Part shown: piece by piece, positions 19,951 to 29,232 of the stretch
How the letters are laid out: the number at the start of each line of letters is the position of its first letter
Position numbering within the stretch: position 1 is the first letter of the stretch
From: Helicobacteraceae bacterium
GTDB lineage: Bacteria; Campylobacterota; Campylobacteria; Campylobacterales; Sulfurimonadaceae
Reading direction: 5' to 3'
Assembly (NCBI GenBank): GCA_015484575.1
Contig: WFND01000171.1
Coordinates: 1 to 36,510 of the forward strand
DNA length: 36,510 nucleotides
The notes under the pieces: model-generated
Told to the model about the DNA's origin: nothing
Seen by the model: only the letters and a program-made list of their open reading frames with translations
Databases searched by the model: none
Made by a program: the position numbers and the translations under genes

Positions 19951-20619
19951 TTAAACCTTCATGAAATTCTTAATTTTTTCATTATGATATTTTCTAAAGA
20001 AAACTATTGCAATAATTGCACCTATACTTGCAAAAAGAATATCTGATTGTGCATCCCATACGTAACCTTGTGTTCCTAAAAATTCTGATGCAGATTTTGC
20101 AAGAGAAAAATACATAAAAATACTAAAACCAAACCACTCTAACAGCTCCCAAACAGCACTAAGTGCTATAGAAAATGTTATTGCCATAATAGCATTCCAT
20201 TGAGTAGAGCTTATAATATTTTTTCTTACAAAAACTTCTCTAATGATGACTGCTGTTATAAAACCTTGAAAAAAATGACCCACTTTATCATAATTGTTAC
20301 GTTTAAATCCAAAATCATCTTTCATCCACTCAAATAGTGGCACATGAGGATAAGTGTAGTGTGCACCAATTAACATAAGAGTTGCCCCTATAGAAATCAC
20401 TCCGTAAGAAAATGGAGTCAGAGGAAAGTGCTTAGAGCTTCTTATCAACACAACAACACCAATGAATAATGGAAAAAATTCTAAAATCCATGTTGTATAA
20501 TCTCTCGGCATAATAACAGACCATAGAAATATAGGAAATAAAAATAACAATAAAGCAGATAATGGTTTTTTTTCTAAAAACTGAATAAATTTAACTTTTA
20601 TGCTCATATAAATACTCAT
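19951..20619 (-). CDS. DUF2238 (YjdF-like) membrane protein
   Basis: Multiple TM, KRNNYDKVGHFFQGFITAVIIRE and FLGTQGYVWDAQSDILFASIGAI as in DUF2238 proteins. Confidence 0.8.
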   Translation of the reverse strand: MSIYMSIKVKFIQFLEKKPLSALLLFLFPIFLWSVIMPRDYTTWILEFFPLFIGVVVLIRSSKHFPLTPFSYGVISIGATLMLIGAHYTYPHVPLFEWMKDDFGFKRNNYDKVGHFFQGFITAVIIREVFVRKNIISSTQWNAIMAITFSIALSAVWELLEWFGFSIFMYFSLAKSASEFLGTQGYVWDAQSDILFASIGAIIAIVFFRKYHNEKIKNFMKV

Positions 20620-20694
20620 GATGTAAAATTAAAGGCATTAAGTGCCATTTAAAGATTATATCATATCTATTACATTTTTTTTTACAAACCTTGC

Positions 20695-20700
20695 TATAAT
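20695..20700 (+). promoter_or_regulatory. Predicted -10 element of lnt promoter
   Basis: TATAAT preceded by a T-rich tract; only 6 nt before the lnt ATG. Confidence 0.5.
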
Positions 20701-20706
20701 TTCTGC

Positions 20707-21927
20707 ATGAAATTTATACAAAAATATCCTATATTGAATGATTTACTACTTGCAATTATTATTGCAATCAATTTTTCATCTTTTATCTATTTTGAACATT
20801 ATGGGCTTACATGTAAGATTATCAACACTATAACTGCCTTAACAGCCTACACTTTACTCTTACATGTAAAGCCTCGTGTTATTCTGATTTCCGGCTTTTT
20901 TATTGGTCTTTTATGGTTTTACTGGATAGGCTACAGTTTCAAATACTACAATGTCGGGTATATGACTCCTATTGTTACGATAGGATTTGGATTTGTCTAT
21001 ATGCTCTTTTTTGGAGTTTTGGCATTGACACAAAAGGTGTGGCTTAGAGCTGTTTTACTCTTTAGTCTTAGTTTTATAGAGCCTTTTGATTTTAACTGGA
21101 TGGTGATGGAGCTTCCTTTTGTGGATAGCTATTTTGGAATACAAAAGTGGCAGTTTGCTCTAATTCTTACAGCTATAAGCGTATTGCTTACATGTAAAGG
21201 CAAGATAAAACTATTCGCACCTCTTATATTATTAGCATCGCTAAATTACAGTACATATCAAAAAACAGTTCCTGATATAAAAATAAAACTTGTCTCCATG
21301 GATATACCGCAAGAGTTAAAGTGGAAACCATATATGCAGACAGAGATAAACAGTTTTAACTTCAAAGCTATCGACAGTGCTATCAAAGAAGGTTATGATG
21401 TAGTTGTTCTGCCGGAATCCGCATTTGCTCTATTTTTAAATACTCGCCCCGACCTGCTTGAAATATTAAAAGAGAAATCTATGAAAATAGATATACTTAC
21501 CGGTGCTCTGTATTATGAAAATCACAACAACTACAATGTTACATACTTTTTTCAAAAGGCACAGAGCCACATAGCAAAAAAGATGACCTTAGTACCCTTT
21601 GGGGAGTATATACCTCTGCCTAAATTTATAAGAGAGTATGTAAATGATACCTTTTTTGACGGGGCATCTGATTATATAAGTGCCGATTCTCCTACCGATT
21701 TTGACATAAAAGGTGTAAAGTTTAGAAATGCCGTATGCTATGAAGCTACATGCGATGAGCTATATAAAGGCAATCCAAAATATATGATTGCTATTAGCAA
21801 TAATGCTTGGTTTATGCCCTCTATTGAGCCGACTTTACAAAAACTGCTTATGAGATACTTTGCTAGAAAACATGGTACAATAATATTTCACTCTGCAAAT
21901 GCTGCGGGTACCGGAATTGTATATTAA
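20707..21927 (+). CDS. lnt: Apolipoprotein N-acyltransferase
   Basis: TM-rich N-terminus plus nitrilase-like domain: VVVLPESAFALFL, LVPFGEYIPLP, CYEATCDELY. Confidence 0.88.
   Translation: MKFIQKYPILNDLLLAIIIAINFSSFIYFEHYGLTCKIINTITALTAYTLLLHVKPRVILISGFFIGLLWFYWIGYSFKYYNVGYMTPIVTIGFGFVYMLFFGVLALTQKVWLRAVLLFSLSFIEPFDFNWMVMELPFVDSYFGIQKWQFALILTAISVLLTCKGKIKLFAPLILLASLNYSTYQKTVPDIKIKLVSMDIPQELKWKPYMQTEINSFNFKAIDSAIKEGYDVVVLPESAFALFLNTRPDLLEILKEKSMKIDILTGALYYENHNNYNVTYFFQKAQSHIAKKMTLVPFGEYIPLPKFIREYVNDTFFDGASDYISADSPTDFDIKGVKFRNAVCYEATCDELYKGNPKYMIAISNNAWFMPSIEPTLQKLLMRYFARKHGTIIFHSANAAGTGIVY
20807..20816. repeat. TTACATGTAA palindrome, copy 10 (lnt, LTCK frame)
   Basis: Exact match; context CTTACATGTAAG. 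Confidence 0.95.
20860..20869. repeat. TTACATGTAA palindrome, copy 11 (lnt, LHVK frame)
   Basis: Exact match; context CTTACATGTAAA. Confidence 0.95.
21188..21197. repeat. TTACATGTAA palindrome, copy 12 (lnt, LTCK frame)
   Basis: Exact match; context CTTACATGTAAA. Confidence 0.95.
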
Positions 21928-21936
21928 AGGTTTTTT

Positions 21937-22860
21937 ATGAATATAGCACAAAACGTTACTCAACTGATAGGAAATACTCCATTAGTTAAATTACATACGC
22001 CATCAAATCTAAGCGGTGCAAAAATTTTGGGTAAATGTGAGTTTATGAACCCTACAAGTTCCGTAAAAGACAGAATAGGTTTCAACATGATAAGAGGTGC
22101 ACTGCAAGATGGAAGTATAAATCAAGACAGCACTATTATCGAGCCGACAAGCGGAAATACCGGTATTGCACTAGCTTCCGTATGTGCGGCCTTAAAATTA
22201 AAGCTTATCTTAACTATGCCCGAATCCATGAGCATTGAGAGACGTAATATACTAAAAGCTTTAGGAGCAGAGCTTATCTTGACTTCTGCAAATAGCGGTA
22301 TGCAAGGCTCTATAGACAAAGCTATAGAGCTTCAAAAAGAGATTGCAAACTCTAAACTTCTACAGCAGTTTCAAAATCCATACAATCCCCAAATCCACAA
22401 AGAGACAACTGCACAAGAGATACTTTTAGATAGTGATAAAAACGTAGATATTTTTGTTGCGGCAGTTGGAACGGGTGGAACTCTGACGGGAACCGGTTCT
22501 GCTTTAAAACAGGAGATAGAAGATATACAGATTATCGCTGTTGAACCGGAAAATTCTGCTGTTTTATCAGGTGAAAGTGCAGGAGTACATCAGATACAAG
22601 GTATCGGTGCGGGATTTATCCCAAAAGTATTAGATACACAAATATATAATGAAGTGATAAAAGTGAGCAATGAAGACGCTATAGCAACTGCAAAGATGTT
22701 GGCAAAAGAGGAGGGTCTTTTAGTCGGTATCTCAGCAGGAGCAAATGTTTTTGCAGCGATGCAGATAGGTAAACGAGAGCAAAATAGAGACAAAACTATA
22801 GTCACTATTCTTTGTGATACTGCAGAGCGTTACATGTCAACCGCACTTTTCAATGATTAA
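21937..22860 (+). CDS. cysK: Cysteine synthase (O-acetylserine sulfhydrylase)
   Basis: IGNTPLVKL, NPTSSVKDRIG, EPTSGNTGIALA, GTGGTLTG, ISAGAN, TAERYMST. Confidence 0.96.
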   Translation: MNIAQNVTQLIGNTPLVKLHTPSNLSGAKILGKCEFMNPTSSVKDRIGFNMIRGALQDGSINQDSTIIEPTSGNTGIALASVCAALKLKLILTMPESMSIERRNILKALGAELILTSANSGMQGSIDKAIELQKEIANSKLLQQFQNPYNPQIHKETTAQEILLDSDKNVDIFVAAVGTGGTLTGTGSALKQEIEDIQIIAVEPENSAVLSGESAGVHQIQGIGAGFIPKVLDTQIYNEVIKVSNEDAIATAKMLAKEEGLLVGISAGANVFAAMQIGKREQNRDKTIVTILCDTAERYMSTALFND

Positions 22861-23425
22861 ATTCTTAGAGACTATTAAAGCCGTTGATGGAGAGTTAAAA
22901 CATCTAAATTATCACCAAAAAAGAGTAAACAAGACACTTAAAGAGTCCTCTTTGATTTTAAAAGAGGTACTAACTCCTCCTCAAAACGGAACATATCGCT
23001 GTAGAGTTATCTATGATAGCAGAGATATAGATGTCAGTTATCATCTATACAAAAAAAGCATTGCTAAAAGTTTTAAACTTGTACATGCAGATACTCTTGA
23101 TTATCATCTAAAATATGCCAAACGTGATGAGTTAGAGAGTTTAAAATCACAAAATAGCACTTATGACGATATAATAATCGTTAAAAACGGCTGCCTAACA
23201 GACACAACGATAGCAAATATAGCCTTTTTAAAAGATGAGCAGTGGATAACTCCCAAAAAACCCCTTCTGCGAGGAACAACAAGAGAGAGATTGATAGAAG
23301 AAAATCTCTTACATGTAAAGGATATATCTATTGATGATATAGATAATTTTACAGCTTTTGGCATTATGAATGCACTGCTTGGCTTTGTAATCATCGAAGA
23401 TGGTATAATGTCAATAAAAAAGTGA
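22853..23425 (+). CDS. Aminotransferase class IV / aminodeoxychorismate lyase-like
   Basis: MIKFLETIKAVDGELKHLNYHQKRVNKTL ... DTTIANIAF ... PLLRGTTRERLIEE; ATG overlaps the cysK stop (listed ORF starts at 22814). Confidence 0.8.
   Translation: MIKFLETIKAVDGELKHLNYHQKRVNKTLKESSLILKEVLTPPQNGTYRCRVIYDSRDIDVSYHLYKKSIAKSFKLVHADTLDYHLKYAKRDELESLKSQNSTYDDIIIVKNGCLTDTTIANIAFLKDEQWITPKKPLLRGTTRERLIEENLLHVKDISIDDIDNFTAFGIMNALLGFVIIEDGIMSIKK
23309..23318. repeat. TTACATGTAA palindrome, copy 13 (pabC-like gene, LHVK frame)
   Basis: Exact match; context CTTACATGTAAA. Confidence 0.95.
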
Positions 23426-23434
23426 TGGAGAGCT

Positions 23435-23908
23435 ATGTTAATTGATATTGTAAATGATTCAAAATACGCCTTGTTAATGCAGAAAAATATTCAAGATATT
23501 CTGATTTATCTTTTTGAAAAAGAGCAAAATTTCGGTATTTTATGTAAAATAGAGCAGTTAAGTTTTACTCCCGAACTTCCAAAAGATATAAATGACTCTT
23601 TTCGTCCCATGACACTGTTTTTTCTAGCCGGATACACTTTTGAAAGTGCTATAATCAGAGATAATTACCTAGAATTTGAAGCTGGATTTGGTAGTGAAAA
23701 CATAGGAAGCTATGTCAGTGTACCGCTTTTAAGTATAATGCAGATTATTATAGACGAGACACCGATATTTATAAATTTATCTAAAGTAGAAGATATTGAA
23801 AAAGAGATGGATAAAGATGTTAAACCAGAAGGCATAAAAAACTCAATGAGTGCTCTTTTATCAAATCCTGAAAATCAGAAATTTCTTAAAAAAGACTCAA
23901 AAAAGTAG
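23435..23908 (+). CDS. Conserved hypothetical protein (no family recognised)
   Basis: 157 aa ORF, no overlap with neighbours; MLIDIVNDSKYALLMQKNIQDILIYLFEKEQNFGILCKIEQ. Confidence 0.7.
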   Translation: MLIDIVNDSKYALLMQKNIQDILIYLFEKEQNFGILCKIEQLSFTPELPKDINDSFRPMTLFFLAGYTFESAIIRDNYLEFEAGFGSENIGSYVSVPLLSIMQIIIDETPIFINLSKVEDIEKEMDKDVKPEGIKNSMSALLSNPENQKFLKKDSKK

Positions 23909-23909
23909 C

Positions 23910-24806
23910 CTATATTCTAACAGTTGATAAGAAGTTTACTACATTATCAACAAAAGCGTCATGCTTACGCTCTTTTGAGTAGGCTATATATAATTTTCTA
24001 TGAATTTTATAGTTTTTAATACGCGCTTCAAACAGTTTTCCCTCTGCTACCTCATCGGTGATAACATGACGTGAGATGACAGATACGACAGGGCGACCTG
24101 TTTTAGGTGAACGCATAACAGACTCTTTTATGGCTGTAGGAGATGCTACGACACCTATAATACTAAAGGTGGCACAATCAACATTTAGTTCATCAAATAT
24201 CTCAGCTGTCAGTTTTCTTGTGTGAGAAGTCTCATCACGACATATCCAGTCACAATCATAAAAATCCTCAACACGCATCTGTTTTGGCAGAGGTTGATTT
24301 GAAAAGAGTACCAATTCATCTTCTAACCACTCTCTATAGATAATACCCTCACGCATAACGGGAGACTCTATCAGAGCTATATCTATCTTTTTATCTTCCA
24401 GTTGGTCTATAACATCTGCCGAGAGGGCGATACGTGCATAGACTTCATTGTTGATTAGCTCTTTTATTTTTCCAAGATGTTTTGGCAGGATATAATTGCC
24501 TATAGAGTGTGACGCACCGACAATAAATGTAAACTCTTTATTTATTATCTTTAACAGCTCTTTTTCACTGCTGTTTATGGATTTTTCTAAACGCTGTGCG
24601 ATACGGTGAAGGTCTTCACCCTCTTTTGTCAGTTTGATACCGTTTTTCTTACGCTCTACTACTTTTGTATCAAGATAGTCTTCAATAAATTTTATCTGCT
24701 GAGTAACAGCCGGTTGAGATATACCCAATTTTGCTGATGCTTTTGAGAAGCTTTTCTCTTTTACAACAGTTAAAAAGGTGTGAAGTTTTGCAAAATCTTT
24801 TAACAT
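23910..24806 (-). CDS. LysR-type transcriptional regulator
   Basis: N-terminal HTH: LHTFLTVVKEKSFSKASAKLGISQPAVTQQIKFIEDYL; LysR substrate-binding domain. Confidence 0.93.
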   Translation of the reverse strand: MLKDFAKLHTFLTVVKEKSFSKASAKLGISQPAVTQQIKFIEDYLDTKVVERKKNGIKLTKEGEDLHRIAQRLEKSINSSEKELLKIINKEFTFIVGASHSIGNYILPKHLGKIKELINNEVYARIALSADVIDQLEDKKIDIALIESPVMREGIIYREWLEDELVLFSNQPLPKQMRVEDFYDCDWICRDETSHTRKLTAEIFDELNVDCATFSIIGVVASPTAIKESVMRSPKTGRPVVSVISRHVITDEVAEGKLFEARIKNYKIHRKLYIAYSKERKHDAFVDNVVNFLSTVRI

Positions 24807-24899
24807 AATCTATCCTATAAGTTGAAACTATAACTGAAAGTATAACCGATAATTATATTTATTTCAAGTGCTTGTTATATAAATTTGCAATAACTTCGA

Positions 24900-24924
24900 G
24901 ATAAGCGAAAGATTATCGCTTATC
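24900..24924 (-). terminator. Hairpin overlapping the stop codon of the octaheme cytochrome gene; possible terminator
   Basis: GATAAGCGA-N7-TCGCTTATC, 9-bp perfect stem, weak downstream T content. Confidence 0.4.
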
Positions 24925-26238
24925 CCAACTTATCATACCCCAAGACTCTAAGTCATTTTGCAAGGTTTTCATATCTCTATCTTTTTTATGACAAGCAAAA
25001 CAGGCATTTGTCTCATTTGGCATCTTATACTTGATAGTCTGTGCCGGAGTTGTAAATCCAAACAGATGGCTTCTTACCGTAATAGGAGATTTTCCGGTGT
25101 GTCTTCCAACTTTTGGCATGTGACACTCTACACATAAGCTACCTTTTGAATCAGCCTTATGATGCGTATGTGATTGTAAATCTTTCTGATGTGGACCTAT
25201 AGGCGAACCGAAACCGTGACACTTCATACATAATTGATTGCCGCTATTGTGTTGTGCCGTCGGTGCCAATGTATGTGGATTGTGACAGTTTATACATGTA
25301 ATACCGTGTCTGCCTTTCATAGAGTGTACAAACTCATTTCCCTGTGTACGGTTCTTTTTAGCTGCACCGTTTGCGTAAAACTCTTTTGTCTCATGTCCCA
25401 TAATAAAAGGGGCAACCATCTTATATTTAGCCAAAGATTTTCCAGCTTCATATCCATAAGGGTAGTCTCTAGCATCACCATATATCTCTTTCATACTTTG
25501 AGTCTCTAAACGTTTATCACGGTTTCTCATGTGGCATTGAAGGCAGACTTCGTTTTGACGAACAGGATCACTTAGCGATGCTTTATAGACTTCAGAATCA
25601 GGATCTTTAACATGTTCAGAAGCCGGACCGTGACACGCTTCACACGAGATGCCCGTATCTACCCTCTTCTCTTGTGACATAAAACCCGTAAAGTGACAGC
25701 CATCACAAGCACGAGATGTCGGAAGTTTATCATTATCATGTTCATATGCACTCTTGTACCAGTATTTCCAAGGTTTAAACTTTTGCCACTTCCCAGTCTG
25801 TACGTTCCACTGATAATTTCCAAGAACATAATCTTCTTTACCTTTGAAATCTTTACGTATCATATAACGCTGTTTAAACTTTCCTCCTATCGTGTAGGTT
25901 GAATCCTCAAGCTTAAAGTTTGCATCTTTTGGCAACTTTGTAAAATCAGCAACCAAGGCAGATGGATCTTTTCTCCAATCCCTAATCATCTTAGGATGTC
26001 CTGAATGAGACCAATCTTTATATTTGTCTTTATGACATTTTTTACATTTTGCAGCCCCTACAAAGTGAGCCTTTTTCTGATCCTTATTTTGCAAATCGGT
26101 CTCTACACCGACATGTTCTTGTGTTAATTGATTTAAATACGGATATATCTTATGAGCTTTCGTATATCCGACATAAGCTATTACAAACACGAAAATAGTC
26201 ACTAAAAATAGAATTAATCTCTTCAATTTATCTCCCAA
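24913..26238 (-). CDS. Octaheme c-type cytochrome, membrane anchored or secreted
   Basis: Eight CXXCH motifs counted: CKKCH, CDGCH, CEACH, CLQCH, CINCH, CMKCH, CVECH, CFACH; single N-terminal TM. Confidence 0.92.
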   Translation of the reverse strand: MGDKLKRLILFLVTIFVFVIAYVGYTKAHKIYPYLNQLTQEHVGVETDLQNKDQKKAHFVGAAKCKKCHKDKYKDWSHSGHPKMIRDWRKDPSALVADFTKLPKDANFKLEDSTYTIGGKFKQRYMIRKDFKGKEDYVLGNYQWNVQTGKWQKFKPWKYWYKSAYEHDNDKLPTSRACDGCHFTGFMSQEKRVDTGISCEACHGPASEHVKDPDSEVYKASLSDPVRQNEVCLQCHMRNRDKRLETQSMKEIYGDARDYPYGYEAGKSLAKYKMVAPFIMGHETKEFYANGAAKKNRTQGNEFVHSMKGRHGITCINCHNPHTLAPTAQHNSGNQLCMKCHGFGSPIGPHQKDLQSHTHHKADSKGSLCVECHMPKVGRHTGKSPITVRSHLFGFTTPAQTIKYKMPNETNACFACHKKDRDMKTLQNDLESWGMISWDKR

Positions 26239-26295
26239 TCTATCAAATTTACGTATTTTAGCATTTTATAAATTTAAAAGCTATATTCTTTATGG

Positions 26296-26301
26296 TATAA
26301 T
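26296..26301 (+). promoter_or_regulatory. Predicted extended -10 element (TGGTATAAT) upstream of the uvrD-type helicase
   Basis: TATGGTATAAT 27 bp before ATG. Confidence 0.5.
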
Positions 26302-26328
26302 TAATGACAATACAAAATATGGATAGAT

Positions 26329-28377
26329 ATGGATAAGATATTAAATCATCTCAATGAAGAACAGTCTAGTGCCGTCAAAAAAGTTGATGGTCCTATTTTA
26401 ATTCTAGCCGGGGCTGGAAGCGGTAAAACTACAACTATCACTTCAAGACTTGCTTATCTTATCGATGTAGTTGGAATTCCTGCATCTCAAACATTAACAC
26501 TTACCTTTACAAACAAAGCTGCCAAAGAGATGCGTGAACGTGCTTTGTCTATGATTAAACCTACTAGCTATCCCCCTCTCTTATGTACTTTTCACAAATT
26601 TGGGTTGCTGTTTTTAAAATTTCATATCCATCTTCTCGGACGTAAAAACAATTTTGTTGTTATTGACACTGATGATAAAAAAAAGATTATAAAAAAGATA
26701 AACTCCGAACTTCCGCTCCCTCTGATGGCTAGTGAAATTTCAAGATACAAAAACTCCCTGCTCTCTCCCGGTGACGCCTATGCACAAGCAGAACTTCAAA
26801 ACTATAAACAGATTGCCAAAGTCTATGAAGAGTATGAAAAATATCTGTTAGAAAATAATTTAGTAGATTTTGATGATCTGCTCTCTCTTACATTTAAAAT
26901 ACTAGATGAGCATAAAGAGTTAGCAAAAGAGACGAGTGATAAATACAGATACATAATGATAGATGAGTACCAAGATACAAACGAGTTGCAATTAAGACTT
27001 CTTCAAAAACTCTGTTGCAATCATCAAAATATCTGCGTTGTCGGAGATGATGATCAGAGTATTTATGGCTGGAGAGGCGCGCATATTCGCAATATTTTAG
27101 AGTTTGATAAAGATTTTAGCGATGTATCAACAGTAAAATTGGAAAATAACTACCGCTCTAGCAAACAGATACTTAGCGTTGCAAACTCTCTTATTGAGCA
27201 TAACAGAACAAGACACGGCAAAAAGCTCAAAGCTACAAAAGGTGACGGCAAAGATGTTGTCACTATAAGCAGTGAAGATGAAAATGAAGAGGCTAAAAAA
27301 GTTGCTTCACTTATTAAAGAGCTTATAGACAAAGGAGTATCTCCTGATGAGATAGCTGTTTTATACAGAATAAATGCACTCTCACGCTCCCTAGAAGAGG
27401 GTCTAAATCGTGCAGGTATCAACTATAAGCTTGTTGGCGGTCTTAGGTTTTATGATCGTGCCGAGATAAAAGATCTTATCAGTTATCTGCGTGTTATCAC
27501 AAACGTACATGATAATTTTTCATTAAAACGAATTATAAACAAACCAAAGCGGGGTTTAGGCAAGGCGACTGTTGATAAACTTGAGATGGCTTCACTTGAG
27601 AGAGATATATCTATTTTTGATTTTATAAACAGCAGCACTATTGCTCAACTAGAGTCTCTTGTTCGCAAAAAAAATGCAGCTACACTTAAAGGGTTTATCA
27701 AAGAGCTAAAAGAGATTATAGATATATCAAAAAGTTCAACTTATGAACTTATAGATACGCTAGAAGAGAACTTTAAGCTGAAAAGTATTTATGAAAGTAT
27801 GCCCGATGCTTATGATAGAATCTCAAATATAGATGAATTTTACGGTATGTTTAGAGACTACATCATAGAACACCCAGAAGCTACGCTTGATGAATTTTTA
27901 AATGAACTTACCCTACAGAGCGAACAAGATCAAGTCGAGGGAGAAAGTATCTATATTATGAGCATTCATGCTGCAAAAGGTCTGGAATTTTCTCATCTGT
28001 TTACCATAGGCTTAGAGGAGGGATTTTTGCCTCTTGTAGGTGATGGAAGCGATATTGAAGAGGAGCGTCGTTTAGGCTATGTTGCCATCACTCGTGCAAA
28101 AGATAGTTTAACACTTTCACATGTGAAAAGCCGATACTACAAAGGTCGCAGAACAGAACTTGAAAAGAGCCGTTTTTTTAATGAGGCGGGACTCTGCAAA
28201 GGTTCATTAAAACTAGAAAAAAATACGGTCTTTAAAAAAGGTGATTTGGTACGTCACAAAATTTTTGGTGCAGGTAGAGTTATAGGTGTTAGCAAAGCCG
28301 GTCGTGAATTTAAGCTATCTATCAATTTTGGAGGCACAAAGCGTGATATATTGGCCTCTTTTGTAGAAAAACTTTAA
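26329..28377 (+). CDS. UvrD/Rep/PcrA family ATP-dependent DNA helicase
   Basis: LNEEQSSAVKKVDGPILILAGAGSGKTTTITSRLAYL; IDEYQDTNELQ; VGDDDQSIYGWRGAH; YVAITRAKDSL. Confidence 0.95.
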   Translation: MDKILNHLNEEQSSAVKKVDGPILILAGAGSGKTTTITSRLAYLIDVVGIPASQTLTLTFTNKAAKEMRERALSMIKPTSYPPLLCTFHKFGLLFLKFHIHLLGRKNNFVVIDTDDKKKIIKKINSELPLPLMASEISRYKNSLLSPGDAYAQAELQNYKQIAKVYEEYEKYLLENNLVDFDDLLSLTFKILDEHKELAKETSDKYRYIMIDEYQDTNELQLRLLQKLCCNHQNICVVGDDDQSIYGWRGAHIRNILEFDKDFSDVSTVKLENNYRSSKQILSVANSLIEHNRTRHGKKLKATKGDGKDVVTISSEDENEEAKKVASLIKELIDKGVSPDEIAVLYRINALSRSLEEGLNRAGINYKLVGGLRFYDRAEIKDLISYLRVITNVHDNFSLKRIINKPKRGLGKATVDKLEMASLERDISIFDFINSSTIAQLESLVRKKNAATLKGFIKELKEIIDISKSSTYELIDTLEENFKLKSIYESMPDAYDRISNIDEFYGMFRDYIIEHPEATLDEFLNELTLQSEQDQVEGESIYIMSIHAAKGLEFSHLFTIGLEEGFLPLVGDGSDIEEERRLGYVAITRAKDSLTLSHVKSRYYKGRRTELEKSRFFNEAGLCKGSLKLEKNTVFKKGDLVRHKIFGAGRVIGVSKAGREFKLSINFGGTKRDILASFVEKL

Positions 28378-28395
28378 AATAGAGGTTTTTTAATA

Positions 28396-29232
28396 TTGAG
28401 TGATAGGATAAATAGACTTTTTGTCGCATATAAACCCACAGGATTGAGTTCAAACCAGTTTTTAGGAAAATTAAAAAGAAGATACAAGCTAAAAAAAGCC
28501 GGTTATTCCGGTACGCTAGACCCTTTTGCGAAAGGTGTTTTAATCGTTGCTTTTGGTGGACATACAAGGCTGTTTCGTTTTTTAAGCAAAACTCCAAAAA
28601 CATACCGTGCGACACTTTGGCTTGGTGCCTCTTCTGAAACTCTTGATATAGAAGGTGTTAAAAGCATAGCTGATGTAGATACTTTACATGTAAGCGATAT
28701 TGAAAAAGTTTTGCAGAGTTTAAAAGGAACATTAACTTACAAACCACCTAACTTTTGTGCGAAAAAAATATCTGGCAAAAGAGCTTACGAATTGGCACGT
28801 AAAGGTGAAGATATTGAGCTAAAAGATATAACATCAAAGATATACGATATATCACTTATTCACTACTCTCACCCCTTTATCACATTTGAAGCTAGTGTCT
28901 CTGAGGGAACTTACATACGCTCAATAGGCTCTATAATAGCATCAAAATTAAATATACAAAATGCTTCACTCTCTGCATTAGAGAGGATACAAGAGGGAAT
29001 ATTTAGTTATAATAATGAAGTTGCACTCGATATTAAAAAATCTCTAAATATCCCTCAAAACTTTTTTTTAGGTGATACGGATACACTTTTATATGGTCGC
29101 AAAATAGATATTGAAGATATAAAAGATAAGAGTGACGGGCAGTATTGGATTGATTGTGGTAGCACAATCACAATTATTGAGATAACAGATATGAAGGTCA
29201 CTTATCTTCTAAATAAGGTTGAAGCATGTTAA
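28396..29232 (+). CDS. truB: tRNA pseudouridine(55) synthase
   Basis: VAYKPTGLSSNQFL; AGYSGTLDPFAKGVLIVAFG; TTG start. Confidence 0.93.
   Translation: MSDRINRLFVAYKPTGLSSNQFLGKLKRRYKLKKAGYSGTLDPFAKGVLIVAFGGHTRLFRFLSKTPKTYRATLWLGASSETLDIEGVKSIADVDTLHVSDIEKVLQSLKGTLTYKPPNFCAKKISGKRAYELARKGEDIELKDITSKIYDISLIHYSHPFITFEASVSEGTYIRSIGSIIASKLNIQNASLSALERIQEGIFSYNNEVALDIKKSLNIPQNFFLGDTDTLLYGRKIDIEDIKDKSDGQYWIDCGSTITIIEITDMKVTYLLNKVEAC
28684..28693. repeat. TTACATGTAA palindrome, copy 14 (truB, LHVS frame)
   Basis: Exact match; context TTTACATGTAAG. Confidence 0.95.

Noticed and set aside
22830-22839. TTACATGTCA, one mismatch from the palindrome, in cysK
   Set aside because: It encodes the conserved cysteine synthase segment ERYMST, so the protein sequence explains it; not counted as a copy.
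25292-25301. ATACATGTAA, one mismatch from the palindrome, in the octaheme cytochrome gene
   Set aside because: Minus-strand reading is ITCINCH, overlapping a CXXCH heme motif; probably protein-constrained.
25610-26116. Other ACATGT hexamers at 8007, 25610 and 26111
   Set aside because: Flanks do not match TT..AA; background hexamers, useful only as control.
28322-28615. Minus-strand 97-aa ORF over truB, and similar antisense ORFs across the window
   Set aside because: Antisense to well-supported conserved genes with no motif or start-signal support.
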